Assembly: GCF_003148565.1 (NCBI RefSeq)
Contig: NZ_QGGL01000017.1
Coordinates: 39,351 to 103,350, forward strand
Length of the DNA: 64,000 bases
Direction of reading: 5' to 3'
From: Tumebacillus permanentifrigoris
GTDB taxonomy: Bacteria; Bacillota; Bacilli; Tumebacillales; Tumebacillaceae
Position 1 is the stretch's first letter; each line of letters starts with the position of its first letter. A program made the position numbers and the translations under genes. The notes below the pieces were generated by a model that worked only from the letters and a program-made list of their open reading frames with translations, was not told where the DNA came from and did not search any database. This document shows positions 50,948-59,876 of this stretch, in pieces.

Positions 50948-51190
50948 TTATTTTTTGAATGATGCACGGAGCAGAGCGAGTCTTTCGCGCTCGAACACGC
51001 CTTTTTTCTTCGGTGGCACAACGTGTTTATTGGCTCGTCGGTGCAGTCCCTCGACATACTCCTTTCGCGCCCGTTCATCTGTCCAGTGGGAGTGGGTGCG
51101 GATGTTGAACGCCTCCAACGCTTGCAAGGCTTCCTTTCGCCCCCAGCGTTCAAGGATGACGGGCACCTCTCGCCAGAGGTAGTCTTGCAT
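50948..51190 (-). CDS. Tail assembly chaperone T region (expressed by -1 frameshift)
   Basis: The frame codes for 80 residues from its first ATG but stays open upstream through a stretch reading DWLNEIVAEFAWHGISKPEL before that ATG, which has no ribosome binding site. This overlaps the end of the G chaperone gene in the -1 frame, the usual arrangement for a G-GT frameshift product. The AAG at 51265-51267 could slip to AAA, with an AGGA nearby. The free-standing ATG form is probably not made. Confidence 0.6.
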   Translation of the reverse strand: MQDYLWREVPVILERWGRKEALQALEAFNIRTHSHWTDERARKEYVEGLHRRANKHVVPPKKKGVFERERLALLRASFKK

Positions 51191-51240
51191 GAGTTCCGGC
51201 TTTGAGATCCCGTGCCACGCGAACTCGGCGACGATTTCGT

Positions 51241-51765
51241 TTAGCCAGTCGGTGCGGAAGGTGACTTTGCTTCCTGAAGATCTTGTGCCATGCCCATCAT
51301 CATCCGTACCACCTCCCCGATGAACGTCTTGACCTCCCCCAAGGCGTATTCATACTCGTTCACCTCAATGAGAGCCCGGACGTAGCGGAACATTTGTGCC
51401 GGCGTGACGTTGCGGATGATGTACTCCACTTCGAGGCCAGTGAGTTCTTGGAGCAGATAGAGAAAATCTTTTTTGGCGTATTGGAGGACAACTTGCACGG
51501 TCTCTTCCAGACTCAGTCCCTGCTTCTGCGCCTCGCCAACGACAGCGATCAATGCTTTCATGCGCGGGACGGTTTCCATGTAGAAGCCGAAGGCGAGGGA
51601 TTGCACGACGACATCGCGGTCACCCATCCGCACGGTGATCACCTTCCCGGTTGAAGCGGAGGCGATACTGCGGTATTTGGTCTTTCTCATGAGAGTGGTG
51701 GCGAACGCTAGGCGAATCATGCGCCAGAGCGACAGCAACCAGTAGAGCGGGTTCAGTTTTTTCAT
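51241..51765 (-). CDS. Tail assembly chaperone G
   Basis: This 174-residue protein sits between the tail tube and tape measure genes, the fixed position of the G/GT chaperones. Its basic N-terminus (MKKLNPLYWLLSLWRMIRLAF) and helical C-terminus fit. I start at 51765 behind GGAGG; a longer frame has an odd hydrophobic addition. It ends in SAPTG, and a -1 slip near residue 166 would extend it into the frame at 50948. Confidence 0.65.
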   Translation of the reverse strand: MKKLNPLYWLLSLWRMIRLAFATTLMRKTKYRSIASASTGKVITVRMGDRDVVVQSLAFGFYMETVPRMKALIAVVGEAQKQGLSLEETVQVVLQYAKKDFLYLLQELTGLEVEYIIRNVTPAQMFRYVRALIEVNEYEYALGEVKTFIGEVVRMMMGMAQDLQEAKSPSAPTG

Positions 51766-51831
51766 GGCTACCTCCAAAAAGAAAGAGCCACGCATACGCG
51801 CAACTCCTTCGGTGGGATGTGTTTGATTGGT

Positions 51832-52377
51832 TTAGACGATTGTGCCGTCTCCGAAGATCACGGTCGTGTCGTCGTTGAGGATGTCTGGGATTGCGGTGAT
51901 CATCAGCGGCGTTGCGTGGATCTTGCCAACTTGGTAGGCTCGCTTGATGTCGGCCTCGATGATCGCTTTCGGGAATGTGACCCAATCCTCTTCGGTACCT
52001 CCAAGAGGCTCAATTCGTACGGGCCTTGCTCGCTTGAAGAGGTTTTTCCCGACCTTGGACTTGAGCAACAATGCCTTTTTCGTTGGATCGGTCGTGTCGG
52101 TGACCGTCTCCGTCGAGGAGTAAGCCATGTCCAAAATGACGATCTTACTGGACGCAATCGACGCCTCGATAGTCGCAACGATACCGTTGGACACCTTCGC
52201 AACCACCGTCTTGCCGTACTGGCTAACCGTGACGTCGATGGTCTCTTCCTTGCAGTTGAATTTGATGTCATCGTCGGTCAGATTGATGACGAGTTCCGTT
52301 GGCAAGTCTGGATCGATACGGACGATGCACGGGCCCATTTGAATATCTTCGAGGCTAGCTGCGTTTGTGCTGCTCAT
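51832..52377 (-). CDS. Major tail tube protein
   Basis: This 181-residue beta-rich protein (DIKFNCKEETIDVTVSQYGK, ITAIPDILNDDTTVIFGDGTIV) precedes the chaperone genes and has the size and position of the siphovirus tail tube. GGGAGC precedes its ATG. The order tube, chaperones, tape measure is the standard one. Confidence 0.75.
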   Translation of the reverse strand: MSSTNAASLEDIQMGPCIVRIDPDLPTELVINLTDDDIKFNCKEETIDVTVSQYGKTVVAKVSNGIVATIEASIASSKIVILDMAYSSTETVTDTTDPTKKALLLKSKVGKNLFKRARPVRIEPLGGTEEDWVTFPKAIIEADIKRAYQVGKIHATPLMITAIPDILNDDTTVIFGDGTIV

Positions 52378-52412
52378 TCGGTGTTAGCTCCCTTCGGAAT
52401 GAAGAGAGGCCG

Positions 52413-52604
52413 CTACTCATTTCGAGTAACGACCTCTTCTGCGTTTTGTTTGGTATGGGTTACCTTCTCGGTGAATGGTTCCAGTTCTTTTGCGCGCTCC
52501 GGGGTGACCGCTACCACCTCACCTGGTTTGAACCGAACGGCGAAGGATTCGCGCTCGCTGTCGCCGACGAAGCGTAGTTGCACCAGATTGTTACGTCGTT
52601 CCAA
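52413..52604 (-). CDS. Small phage protein between connectors and tail tube
   Basis: About 63 residues if read from the TTG at 52604, which is 5 nt after GAGGTGA overlapping the upstream stop. The longer frame from 52640 lies inside the previous gene. It contains RFVGDSERESFAVRFKPGEVVAVTPERAKEL, a small beta domain like those of phage neck proteins. Confidence 0.55.
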   Translation of the reverse strand: MERRNNLVQLRFVGDSERESFAVRFKPGEVVAVTPERAKELEPFTEKVTHTKQNAEEVVTRNE

Positions 52605-52609
52605 TTTTC

Positions 52610-52999
52610 TCACCTCACAGGTTGAGCGCTGACTTCGCATTTGTAGTTCACAACGAAGATCGGTCGCCTATTTTCGTCATACCCCAACGGACACGGAGTT
52701 TGAACAGCCTTTATCCAGTACAGGACATGCCCATCGAGTTCAACCTTGGTTGATTGACGTTCACGCAGGGCTTCGTATACCCCCCAGATCAACTCCCGCG
52801 CCCTCGGGCTCTCGCGAGCCCTGACGAGCAGCTGGAAAGCGCGCACTTCGGTATTGGTCGACTGCTTCGGGTCGCCCGGTTCCTCGATCAGCACGACACA
52901 CTCCTCGTCATCTGGCATCATGTCGTAGTAGTACGCCGTTGCTGGCCCGACCGACTCCACATACTCTGTGATATGCAAGATGTCTAGGGACAACCTCAT
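52610..52999 (-). CDS. Tail terminator / minor capsid-like protein
   Basis: A 129-residue protein (SLDILHITEYVESVGPATAYYYDMMPDDEECVVLIEEPG) in the slot used by tail completion or terminator proteins. The start ATG at 52999 overlaps the stop of the preceding gene (TGATG). The family assignment is from position and size. Confidence 0.6.
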   Translation of the reverse strand: MRLSLDILHITEYVESVGPATAYYYDMMPDDEECVVLIEEPGDPKQSTNTEVRAFQLLVRARESPRARELIWGVYEALRERQSTKVELDGHVLYWIKAVQTPCPLGYDENRRPIFVVNYKCEVSAQPVR

Positions 53000-53553
53000 C
53001 ACCCCTCTTTCAATGCACGGGCGACTCTCGCGTCTACTCGTGCTTTGATCTTGTCCTTGTTGGAATTGAGCGGTCGTTCCAGGTATTTGCGTCCCTTGAT
53101 CCCCTTTTGTTTCACCCTCCGCCCCAGCAGAACGAATTTGCCATCCTTCGAGAGCATCGGAAACTTCTTCGACCCATAGGGGTTCACCGGACGGTCGCCC
53201 CAGTTCTTGAAAGGGACAGCTAGGATCTTCTTGTTTTTCGCCGTGATGACAAATGGCTTACCCTCGGGTCCGTAGATGCCAGTGCCCTCATGAACAGCGA
53301 ACGCATAACGCGCAGCGGGGCCGCCGTAGCCGGCGTGAACCGTGACCTTGGCCCCTTCGATCACCGGTTGTTGAACGTGGCCAGTCGCTCGGAGGTTGCC
53401 AAAGTCGACAGGGACTTCCTTTTTGCTCTCAGTCATGACCAACTCAGTGCCTTGATAAAGGCCGATCGCAACCTCGTTGATCACTTTATGCTGCACTTCG
53501 AGGACGCGCTCGGAAAGCTTGTCCAGTCCAGCGATCTTGATGTCGACCCGCAT
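52999..53553 (-). CDS. HK97 gp10-like neck protein
   Basis: This 184-residue protein reads KIAGLDKLSERVLEVQHK and AVHEGTGIYGPEGKP, both seen in HK97 gp10-type proteins that join tail to head. It overlaps the downstream gene by one base and follows a joining-protein gene. The C-terminus is basic. Confidence 0.72.
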   Translation of the reverse strand: MRVDIKIAGLDKLSERVLEVQHKVINEVAIGLYQGTELVMTESKKEVPVDFGNLRATGHVQQPVIEGAKVTVHAGYGGPAARYAFAVHEGTGIYGPEGKPFVITAKNKKILAVPFKNWGDRPVNPYGSKKFPMLSKDGKFVLLGRRVKQKGIKGRKYLERPLNSNKDKIKARVDARVARALKEG

Positions 53554-53867
53554 TAGAAGTACACCGTCCAGTGGTGGACGCTTCCGTCGAGGTCAAACTG
53601 AGGTTTTACGCTGAGGATCGGTGGTTTTGATCCATTAGGGAGCGTGACACGGCTTTTGATGCCAACCACAACCTTTCCGTCGAGATAGATATGGCCGCTG
53701 CTCACAACTTCGTTGTTCTGATCGTCACGAACAGCCTTGATTTCCAACATCACGAGGGCTTTACAAAGTTCAGGTGGACCGTATTCGACTGTTCCGTGCT
53801 TTGTTGTCCCGGTGGAGTTCTCGATCAACACGGTCTGTGTGAGTAGTTTCAAGATGGATTTGTCCAT
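53553..53867 (-). CDS. Head-tail joining protein
   Basis: A 104-residue beta-rich protein. Position between the connector and gp10-like genes, and length, fit a head closure protein. No motif is specific. Confidence 0.6.
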   Translation of the reverse strand: MDKSILKLLTQTVLIENSTGTTKHGTVEYGPPELCKALVMLEIKAVRDDQNNEVVSSGHIYLDGKVVVGIKSRVTLPNGSKPPILSVKPQFDLDGSVHHWTVYF

Positions 53868-53877
53868 GTGCCCTCAC

Positions 53878-54261
53878 CTACCTCGACATCATTCCACGCG
53901 AGAACGTCCCGCTTGTGCCTGATGTCCCGCTGTATGGCGCTGCCAGAGCCGTCCCGCCAGTGGTTGGCGGGATGATACTCTGTCCTCGCGCCTGCAGTGA
54001 GTCGGCAAGGTCTCTGAACGCCTTCGCTCGTTGCGAAAGTGTGACTTTGAGTTCACCAACCTCTTTGTCTGATTCCCGCGAGAACTTCGCGACAACGGCC
54101 CGGGCGCACGAAGCGGCCGCGAGTAGGACGTTTTGTTCCTGAGTCAACGAGTACTCGATCTCCTCGTCTTGCAAGAGCTGGTCATCCGTGTCGGTGTCTC
54201 CTATGTGGAACCGGACTTCATCGCGTTTGCTCGTCCTCGGGTCGCCGCTGTAGGTCCACAT
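53878..54261 (-). CDS. Head-tail connector (gp6-like)
   Basis: This 127-residue protein has the pattern of gp6-type connectors: RDEVRFHIGDTDTDDQLLQDEEIEYSLTQEQNVLLAAASCARAVVAKF, a helix bundle with Asp-rich loops. It directly follows the major capsid gene, as expected. The C-terminus is Gly/Ser/Thr-rich. Confidence 0.72.
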   Translation of the reverse strand: MWTYSGDPRTSKRDEVRFHIGDTDTDDQLLQDEEIEYSLTQEQNVLLAAASCARAVVAKFSRESDKEVGELKVTLSQRAKAFRDLADSLQARGQSIIPPTTGGTALAAPYSGTSGTSGTFSRGMMSR

Positions 54262-55245
54262 TTATTTCACCGCATTCGCGAAGAAGTAGCCCAGATCCGG
54301 ACAAACAACCTTTTGGTCAAAGGCCATCTCGCCCTCGATCCGCTCGGTGCCCTTACCCAAATGATCCATCTGGAGACGCACAATCCGGTTGCCGTAGGCG
54401 CCAGCACCTTCAAGTCCAGTCCACGGGAAGATGTATCCTGCGGACGGTACTTGCAAGCCCGGATCTTTCGGCGCGTAAGAAAGTAACGCATGTTTGCCCA
54501 TGACGAACTTCATCGCCGCGTTGCTTCCTTTTTTGGCGGTATTCAGAACCGCTTTTGTGACCAAGAACTTCTCGACCTCAAACAACCCGGCCAGCATGTC
54601 CGCTGTGATGGTTGCTTTCTGCGTATACCTGATGCGATCAAGAATCTTCGGATGATTCTTGAGTTGGTTGAACACATGCGCGCTGATCGTCAGGATGTTC
54701 GGTTCGTAGCCGGTTTGTTCGAGCGTCAAGATCCGGGCATTGTCGATATCCGTGATCGGATCAGAGTCCGGGTCATCCCATTGCAGGAAATGCGTTGCGT
54801 CGGTTGTGGTCCCAGATGCTACTCCGGAAGTTTGTTGGCCCCAGATACCGGGTTTGAAGTATTTTTCAGCCCACAGCACTTCACGCTTGATCATCAGCTT
54901 GCTGGTGACGATTTGTGTAGCATCTCGATCTGGCTTGAGCGGGTCATTCGAGTTTTTACGGTCGCGCTCGGTGATATCTTTGTGCAATGCGTACACCTTC
55001 GCGTAGTAAGTCGGCGTGTTGTCTACCTCGTAGTCCATGCCAGCCGATTCCGTTGCGTTCGCCCGTTCTTTCGCTTCATCGCGGAACAGGTCTTCCTTCG
55101 AGTATACAAAGTATCGATCCGCCTCGCGTTCAACCGGAACCTCTGGGAAAACTTTATCAGCCACGAAGTTATTTTCATCTTGCATGTACGCCACGCTGAT
55201 ATTGGTCAGCATTTGGTCAACATGAGCATTGCTGTTAGACGGCAT
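54262..55245 (-). CDS. Major capsid protein
   Basis: This 327-residue protein occupies the capsid slot behind the decoration protein and before the connectors. It reads YMQDENNFVADKVFPEVPVEREADRYFVYSKEDLFRDEAKERA, similar to the major capsid proteins of the Bacillota siphoviruses that use an XkdF-type protease. It probably has the HK97 fold. A proteolytically removed N-terminus is not evident. Confidence 0.82.
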   Translation of the reverse strand: MPSNSNAHVDQMLTNISVAYMQDENNFVADKVFPEVPVEREADRYFVYSKEDLFRDEAKERANATESAGMDYEVDNTPTYYAKVYALHKDITERDRKNSNDPLKPDRDATQIVTSKLMIKREVLWAEKYFKPGIWGQQTSGVASGTTTDATHFLQWDDPDSDPITDIDNARILTLEQTGYEPNILTISAHVFNQLKNHPKILDRIRYTQKATITADMLAGLFEVEKFLVTKAVLNTAKKGSNAAMKFVMGKHALLSYAPKDPGLQVPSAGYIFPWTGLEGAGAYGNRIVRLQMDHLGKGTERIEGEMAFDQKVVCPDLGYFFANAVK

Positions 55246-55268
55246 TCAAGCCACCTCCTGAGAGTTTT

Positions 55269-55634
55269 TTAGACGATACCGACCGGAGTCAGCAAGACAG
55301 CTACGATTTCTCCAGCTCCCGCTGCGCTTTCAAGTGCGATGCCGAAGCCTCGATTACCAGACACGGCGCGAACGGCGCGACTTTGAGCGTCGATTGTGAT
55401 CGGGTCGCCAGCACTGAACACGCCACCTGCCATAGTCGGGGCCACGCCTCCGACTTGCACGGATGCGGTACCGCCTGCGCGGACATCCATGTCGAGGATT
55501 CCGATCACAAAATCCAACGGATCATCCGGTTTGACGACTTTCCCGTCAGCACCCACACTCACGGCGCGGTAACGGTGTAGAGTCAGGTTTTGGTCATTGG
55601 GGATCGAAATGCGTACTGGTACTTCTTGTGCCAT
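55269..55634 (-). CDS. Capsid decoration protein (DUF2190-like)
   Basis: This 121-residue beta-rich protein (HRYRAVSVGADGKVVKPDDP, VFSAGDPITIDAQSRAVRA) fits DUF2190-type decoration proteins that coat the capsid. It lies between scaffold and capsid genes. Confidence 0.7.
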   Translation of the reverse strand: MAQEVPVRISIPNDQNLTLHRYRAVSVGADGKVVKPDDPLDFVIGILDMDVRAGGTASVQVGGVAPTMAGGVFSAGDPITIDAQSRAVRAVSGNRGFGIALESAAGAGEIVAVLLTPVGIV

Positions 55635-55646
55635 CGGAATGACCTC

Positions 55647-56618
55647 CTATTGATTTTTACGGTACTCAGTGTAGAGTTCCGGGTTGTTTTGCAACGCTTT
55701 GGAGAACGCTTGCTCTTTCGTGAGAGTGGGTTCGCTCTTGCGGAGTTCCTCAGCGGCCAACTCCACGCGTTTCATGACGTCGTTCGAACCGCCGCCAGCA
55801 CCTTTGCCGATCTCTTTGAACAGGTCGGAGTCTGCCATGGCCGCATCCACAGATTTGAGCAATTCGTCGAGAATTTTGTACTCGTCCGGGGCTTTCTCAG
55901 CCAGCGCCTTGAGCACCGGTCCGAAATCTTCCGCTTTGACGGGGAGTGCACGATACCCGGCGGCTTTGTTGATGAAAGTTTCGGTCAAGCGGGCGTCGCG
56001 CTCGGCTTTGGCGATGTCGTTTGCTTCTTGGGCTTGCTTCGCGAATTCTTCGGCTTGTTTCTTGGCATCCGCAGCCTGTTTCTCGATGGTTTCAAGATGC
56101 TCTCGCAACTCAGGAGACAGCGCGGATTTGTCGATTTGGATCGGGATGTCTTTCGGCATTTTTTCATCTTCCTTTCGTTTATGAAGGTCTTCTCGCGGTT
56201 CGTTACCCGCGAACATTTTTTCCAGCTCGGCCTTGGTCAGGCCTGATCCTTGCAACGCATCGAAGAACTGTTGCAGGACGACAATCGATGCGCTTTGTTT
56301 GTCGGAGACGGTATCGTCATCGAGGATGCTGTCGAGCGATTCACGTAGCGCGCTTGTCAGTTGCCAGAGGACTTCGTCGCGGTTCCGATCGTCGAGCACT
56401 TCGTTCAGGTCTTTTGCGCTAGATTCGTCGCTCGAATCGAACAGACTCTTCAAAAAAGCCTTCGCTTTCTCGCTGATCTTTTGTTGTGGCGGCTTGGGCT
56501 CTCCCACAGGGGCACCTCCTCTCTTGAAAAAAATAACCCGCGATTGTTGATTCGCGGGCCGATCCACGAGGGAACCCTCATGAATCCTGAGATTTTGCAA
56601 TTTTGTAGGGCGAGACAT
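55647..56618 (-). CDS. Scaffolding protein
   Basis: This 323-residue protein has an N-terminal stretch (KLQNLRIHEGSLVDRPANQQSRVIFFKRG) of the type found with XkdF proteases. It then becomes a long charged coiled-coil region (about 170-230) rich in Lys, Glu and Ala, which is typical of internal scaffold. The protease domain of the adjacent fusion probably processes it. GAGGAGG precedes it. Confidence 0.72.
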   Translation of the reverse strand: MSRPTKLQNLRIHEGSLVDRPANQQSRVIFFKRGGAPVGEPKPPQQKISEKAKAFLKSLFDSSDESSAKDLNEVLDDRNRDEVLWQLTSALRESLDSILDDDTVSDKQSASIVVLQQFFDALQGSGLTKAELEKMFAGNEPREDLHKRKEDEKMPKDIPIQIDKSALSPELREHLETIEKQAADAKKQAEEFAKQAQEANDIAKAERDARLTETFINKAAGYRALPVKAEDFGPVLKALAEKAPDEYKILDELLKSVDAAMADSDLFKEIGKGAGGGSNDVMKRVELAAEELRKSEPTLTKEQAFSKALQNNPELYTEYRKNQ

Positions 56619-56640
56619 GAGTCATTTCACCTCCTCTCAG

Positions 56641-58560
56641 CTAAACAGGGACCCGAATCGCCTTTCCGCCGATGGAAAATGCCCCGTACTCCCCGCTTTT
56701 CACCTTCGCCCATACGTCGGGGTCGTCGATCTTGAAACCAACCCACCAACCAATGGGCATGATGCCCTCCGGGATGCCCCATGCTCGCTGTTTCTCGGCA
56801 GTGAACACCGTCGACTCGACCAACCGCCCGATACCTTCGAAGCGTTCATGCATCTCACCAGCAATCCGGGCATGCAACACGAAGTCATACGCTGCCGCTT
56901 CGAGTTCGTGTTCCTCTATGATGTCCCCATGCAAGTCGATCACTTGCACTCCCTCTGCAGTCACCGAAACAGAAAGCCAACCGAACACCATCTGCTTTTC
57001 GGTGTCTGTCTTGGTGATGCTAAGAGGTGCCGTCCAATCGTCTTCCGGTGCAAGATCGGACTTTCCAACATCGAAGGTCACAAAACCATTCTGCGCTCTG
57101 GCGGCACCATCACCGGTCAACGGAAAGGTATGCACTTCATCATCACCAACTCGCACCTGAATGCTGTCGAACACAATGGGGACCGAATCCCCGTGAGTCA
57201 CAAGGGCGTCCACATCCTGCTCTACGTAAGCAAGCGTGATGTGCGGTGTGTACCCATGCGCGCGACTTGGCGGCGCTCCTGCGGTCTCCAGCGCGTCCAC
57301 AACTGCATGCCGGAAGTCAGGGAGCAACGGAGCATCGAACGAGGAGTACACAACATCCACGCCGCCCGATGTTTCGCTGGCATAAAATCGCCCGACCCCA
57401 CTTGCCTCTCCTGCGACAGGAGGCAACGCCTGCGCGATGTTCTTCATGGCTTCGATTGCTCGTTTTGTTGCCTCGCCTGTCGCGTTTGGGGAGTATGTGA
57501 GCGTGAGGTGCATGTCCTCGGGAGCCTCGCCACCGGGGATTGCCAGTTGCTTCGCTGTCTCGGGCGACAACCAGAAGCCCACCCACAACCCGCTATGCCC
57601 CTTTGTCAAATCCAACTCTTCCACCTCCACAAGGCCCATTGCACAACGACAACGCGGGTGCAATGTCGGGCACTTCAATCCGTTAGCAAACTCACCATCG
57701 ATCGGCGCGCGCTTCCCGTTCATTGCCATGCACGTCGGGCACGTTCTATCACCCGGTGTCGCGATCCACTCTTTCATGAACAAGTTGTCGTCCAGATACC
57801 CATCTTCCCGCGCTTGCTCCCAGAGTAAATTCTGGCCGTTGTTGCTCGCGTTGATCGTCTCGGTACGGGCAATGTTCTCTGCGCGCTGTTCAAGGAGGTC
57901 GCGGGACAGAGCTTCCACTTTCGCATCGGCCTGCTCAGAGGTTGCACCACTGTTCAGGAGATCCGTCCGGGCCTCTACAACTCGTTTCGCGTCTGCCTCA
58001 GTCAGTCCGATGTGGTCGACGATCAGTTTCGCGCTCTCTCGCGGGTGCCCACCCTTCTCAAATGCGTGTTCGATGATCTGGCGGGTCGCCTGTTTCGTCT
58101 CTTCGGTCACCTGCACGATCAATTCGCCACATTTCTCAGATGCCCAGCGTTGTGCCAAAGGGTTGGTCTGTTTGAACGCGACTTCTACGCCGATCTTCTT
58201 CGATGTGACCGGCACCTCTGCGCGTGCGGCCTGCTCCGCTACCTTCTGCAACACAGGCTGAACGGTGCGCTCAAGCTCCTTCGTCAGGGTCTTCCAGTTG
58301 ATCGACGCCTCCACCGCTTTCACATCGCCAGTAGAAAACGCAGCCTCCACCTTTTCGAGAACGGTGTCAGACTGCGTCTTTTTGACTGCATCTATGAAGG
58401 CTTTGATTAGCTCAGGGGAATGAAGGTCTGCGATCTCTTGGAGTGCCAGCCAATCGGGTGGTTGGGTGTCGTCCGACTTCCAGATCCCGTCGATCAGCTT
58501 ACTCCATAGTGTCTTCAGGGTCTGCATGTTCGGGGTCGTCGGTTTCTTCCGGCTCGCCAT
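56641..58560 (-). CDS. MuF head protein fused to 2H phosphoesterase and XkdF protease
   Basis: This 639-residue protein has three parts. Residues 1 to about 315 are a MuF-type minor head protein, with ENIARTETINASN and the Cys set C274, C277, C304, C306 in DRTCPTCMAM and HPRCRCAMG. Residues about 320-490 form a 2H phosphoesterase with both tetrapeptides intact, HLTL (351-354) and HITL (440-443), 89 residues apart. Residues about 515-639 are an XkdF-type serine protease domain (FGWLSVS, DLHGDII, likely His571, and Ser583 in VESTVFT). MuF and XkdF occur together elsewhere, but an enzyme in between is odd. The 2H part could be virion cargo released by the protease. It overlaps the portal gene by 62 nt. 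Confidence 0.82.
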   Translation of the reverse strand: MASRKKPTTPNMQTLKTLWSKLIDGIWKSDDTQPPDWLALQEIADLHSPELIKAFIDAVKKTQSDTVLEKVEAAFSTGDVKAVEASINWKTLTKELERTVQPVLQKVAEQAARAEVPVTSKKIGVEVAFKQTNPLAQRWASEKCGELIVQVTEETKQATRQIIEHAFEKGGHPRESAKLIVDHIGLTEADAKRVVEARTDLLNSGATSEQADAKVEALSRDLLEQRAENIARTETINASNNGQNLLWEQAREDGYLDDNLFMKEWIATPGDRTCPTCMAMNGKRAPIDGEFANGLKCPTLHPRCRCAMGLVEVEELDLTKGHSGLWVGFWLSPETAKQLAIPGGEAPEDMHLTLTYSPNATGEATKRAIEAMKNIAQALPPVAGEASGVGRFYASETSGGVDVVYSSFDAPLLPDFRHAVVDALETAGAPPSRAHGYTPHITLAYVEQDVDALVTHGDSVPIVFDSIQVRVGDDEVHTFPLTGDGAARAQNGFVTFDVGKSDLAPEDDWTAPLSITKTDTEKQMVFGWLSVSVTAEGVQVIDLHGDIIEEHELEAAAYDFVLHARIAGEMHERFEGIGRLVESTVFTAEKQRAWGIPEGIMPIGWWVGFKIDDPDVWAKVKSGEYGAFSIGGKAIRVPV

Positions 58561-59872
58561 TGGTAGGTTTCACCTCCCCTCGGTTCTCGGTCGGCTTCAA
58601 CGGCAGATTCGCCGCACCACGCAGGTGATTTTCAAGCTCCTCGTCTTTCCCGATTTCAAACCCGGCTGCATTCATCGACTTGATGAACTCACCAAGCTCC
58701 TGCAGGTCTGGAGACTCGACGTCACCATGCACCAACTCCGGTAGAGCAGTGAGACCAGGGAAACTGTTCAACGCAAACAGTCGAGGGATTGCGTGAGCGT
58801 TGAACACCTCTGCGATCTCGTCGAGGAAAGCCCCGATCGCCACGCTGAACATCTTCGTTTTGTTGTCGCCAAGAGAGTGGGTGCCGGTCTTTTGGTGCCC
58901 TAGCATGATGAAGTCGGCGAGGACCGTCATCGCCATGCGCTGCTCGTACCGTTGGATTACCTCCGTGGTATCAAATTGCCGCCTGCCGCCCGATGTGAGG
59001 AGATGGAGTTTATAGCCCGTTTTCGCTGTTTTTCCATCTAAGTCCGTCGTCTCTTCGGCGGGGAATATGATTCCTTCCTCACTATCACGCCTGATCGACG
59101 TAACCACAGCGGAGATTGAACTCAGTAACGCTTTTTGTTCATCAGTTGCACTGGGCGATAGGATTTCCGGAGGCACTAAGGCAACAGGTAGTCCCGCGAG
59201 GTCGCGTTCGATGCCAATCCCCTCGATCTCTTCGATGTTCTTCTTGAAGTACCAAGGTCGGTATGCGTTACGCAAAACACTGCGGCCTTCCGGGTTGTTC
59301 TTGGTCGCTTCCGTGCGGAACAAGAGTGCCTTTTGAATCGGGATCGTCCGTAATTGGTAGTCGGGAGGTCCAGACTGTTCCATCGCTTGGATGCCGCCCT
59401 CTTCGTCGAACACCCAGCGTAACAGCGTTTCTTGCGAACGAATCGGAATCTTGCGCCACCCGATCCTCCCATCGTTGTGCTTGCTGCGCTTCGTCGGGTC
59501 CTTGCTGTCTCCAAGGCGACGTTTGTAAACGATCTCGTGGTAGCTCCAACCGAACGGGAGAAAGGATAGGATCTCGGTCAGCGTGTCGTGCCAAGTCATG
59601 CTCATGTCGTAGAGGCATGATTCCAAGAATTCAGCCGCTTCTTTGTCGGCCGGACTGTCTCCGCCGAGCTCGACCCGCCACGCCGCCTGCCTGATCAGCA
59701 TCTTGATTGCGAAAAGAATCGAGCCGATCACGGGGTCGTTGTCTCGCATCTCTCGGTACACCTTGATGCCTTTGGTTCCGCGGAGGTCTGACAACCACTC
59801 CTCAGAGACTTGCCCCCCGAATCGCGTCAGGCCGGTGGAACCGTGTTCCAGATAGATATTTTGATTTGCCAT
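58499..59872 (-). CDS. Portal protein
   Basis: This 457-residue protein matches the DUF935-like portal class: SDLRGTKGIKVYREMRDNDPVIGSILFAIKMLIRQAAWRVE at the N-terminus and PWYFKKNIEEIEGIGIERDLAG with FLDEIAEVFNAHAIPRLF later. It forms the dodecameric DNA channel at one capsid vertex. It lies between the large terminase and the MuF gene, the standard place. The start at 59872 is behind GGAGG. The C-terminus is strongly acidic. Confidence 0.85.
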   Translation of the reverse strand: MANQNIYLEHGSTGLTRFGGQVSEEWLSDLRGTKGIKVYREMRDNDPVIGSILFAIKMLIRQAAWRVELGGDSPADKEAAEFLESCLYDMSMTWHDTLTEILSFLPFGWSYHEIVYKRRLGDSKDPTKRSKHNDGRIGWRKIPIRSQETLLRWVFDEEGGIQAMEQSGPPDYQLRTIPIQKALLFRTEATKNNPEGRSVLRNAYRPWYFKKNIEEIEGIGIERDLAGLPVALVPPEILSPSATDEQKALLSSISAVVTSIRRDSEEGIIFPAEETTDLDGKTAKTGYKLHLLTSGGRRQFDTTEVIQRYEQRMAMTVLADFIMLGHQKTGTHSLGDNKTKMFSVAIGAFLDEIAEVFNAHAIPRLFALNSFPGLTALPELVHGDVESPDLQELGEFIKSMNAAGFEIGKDEELENHLRGAANLPLKPTENRGEVKPTNGEPEETDDPEHADPEDTME

Positions 59873-59876
59873 ATTG

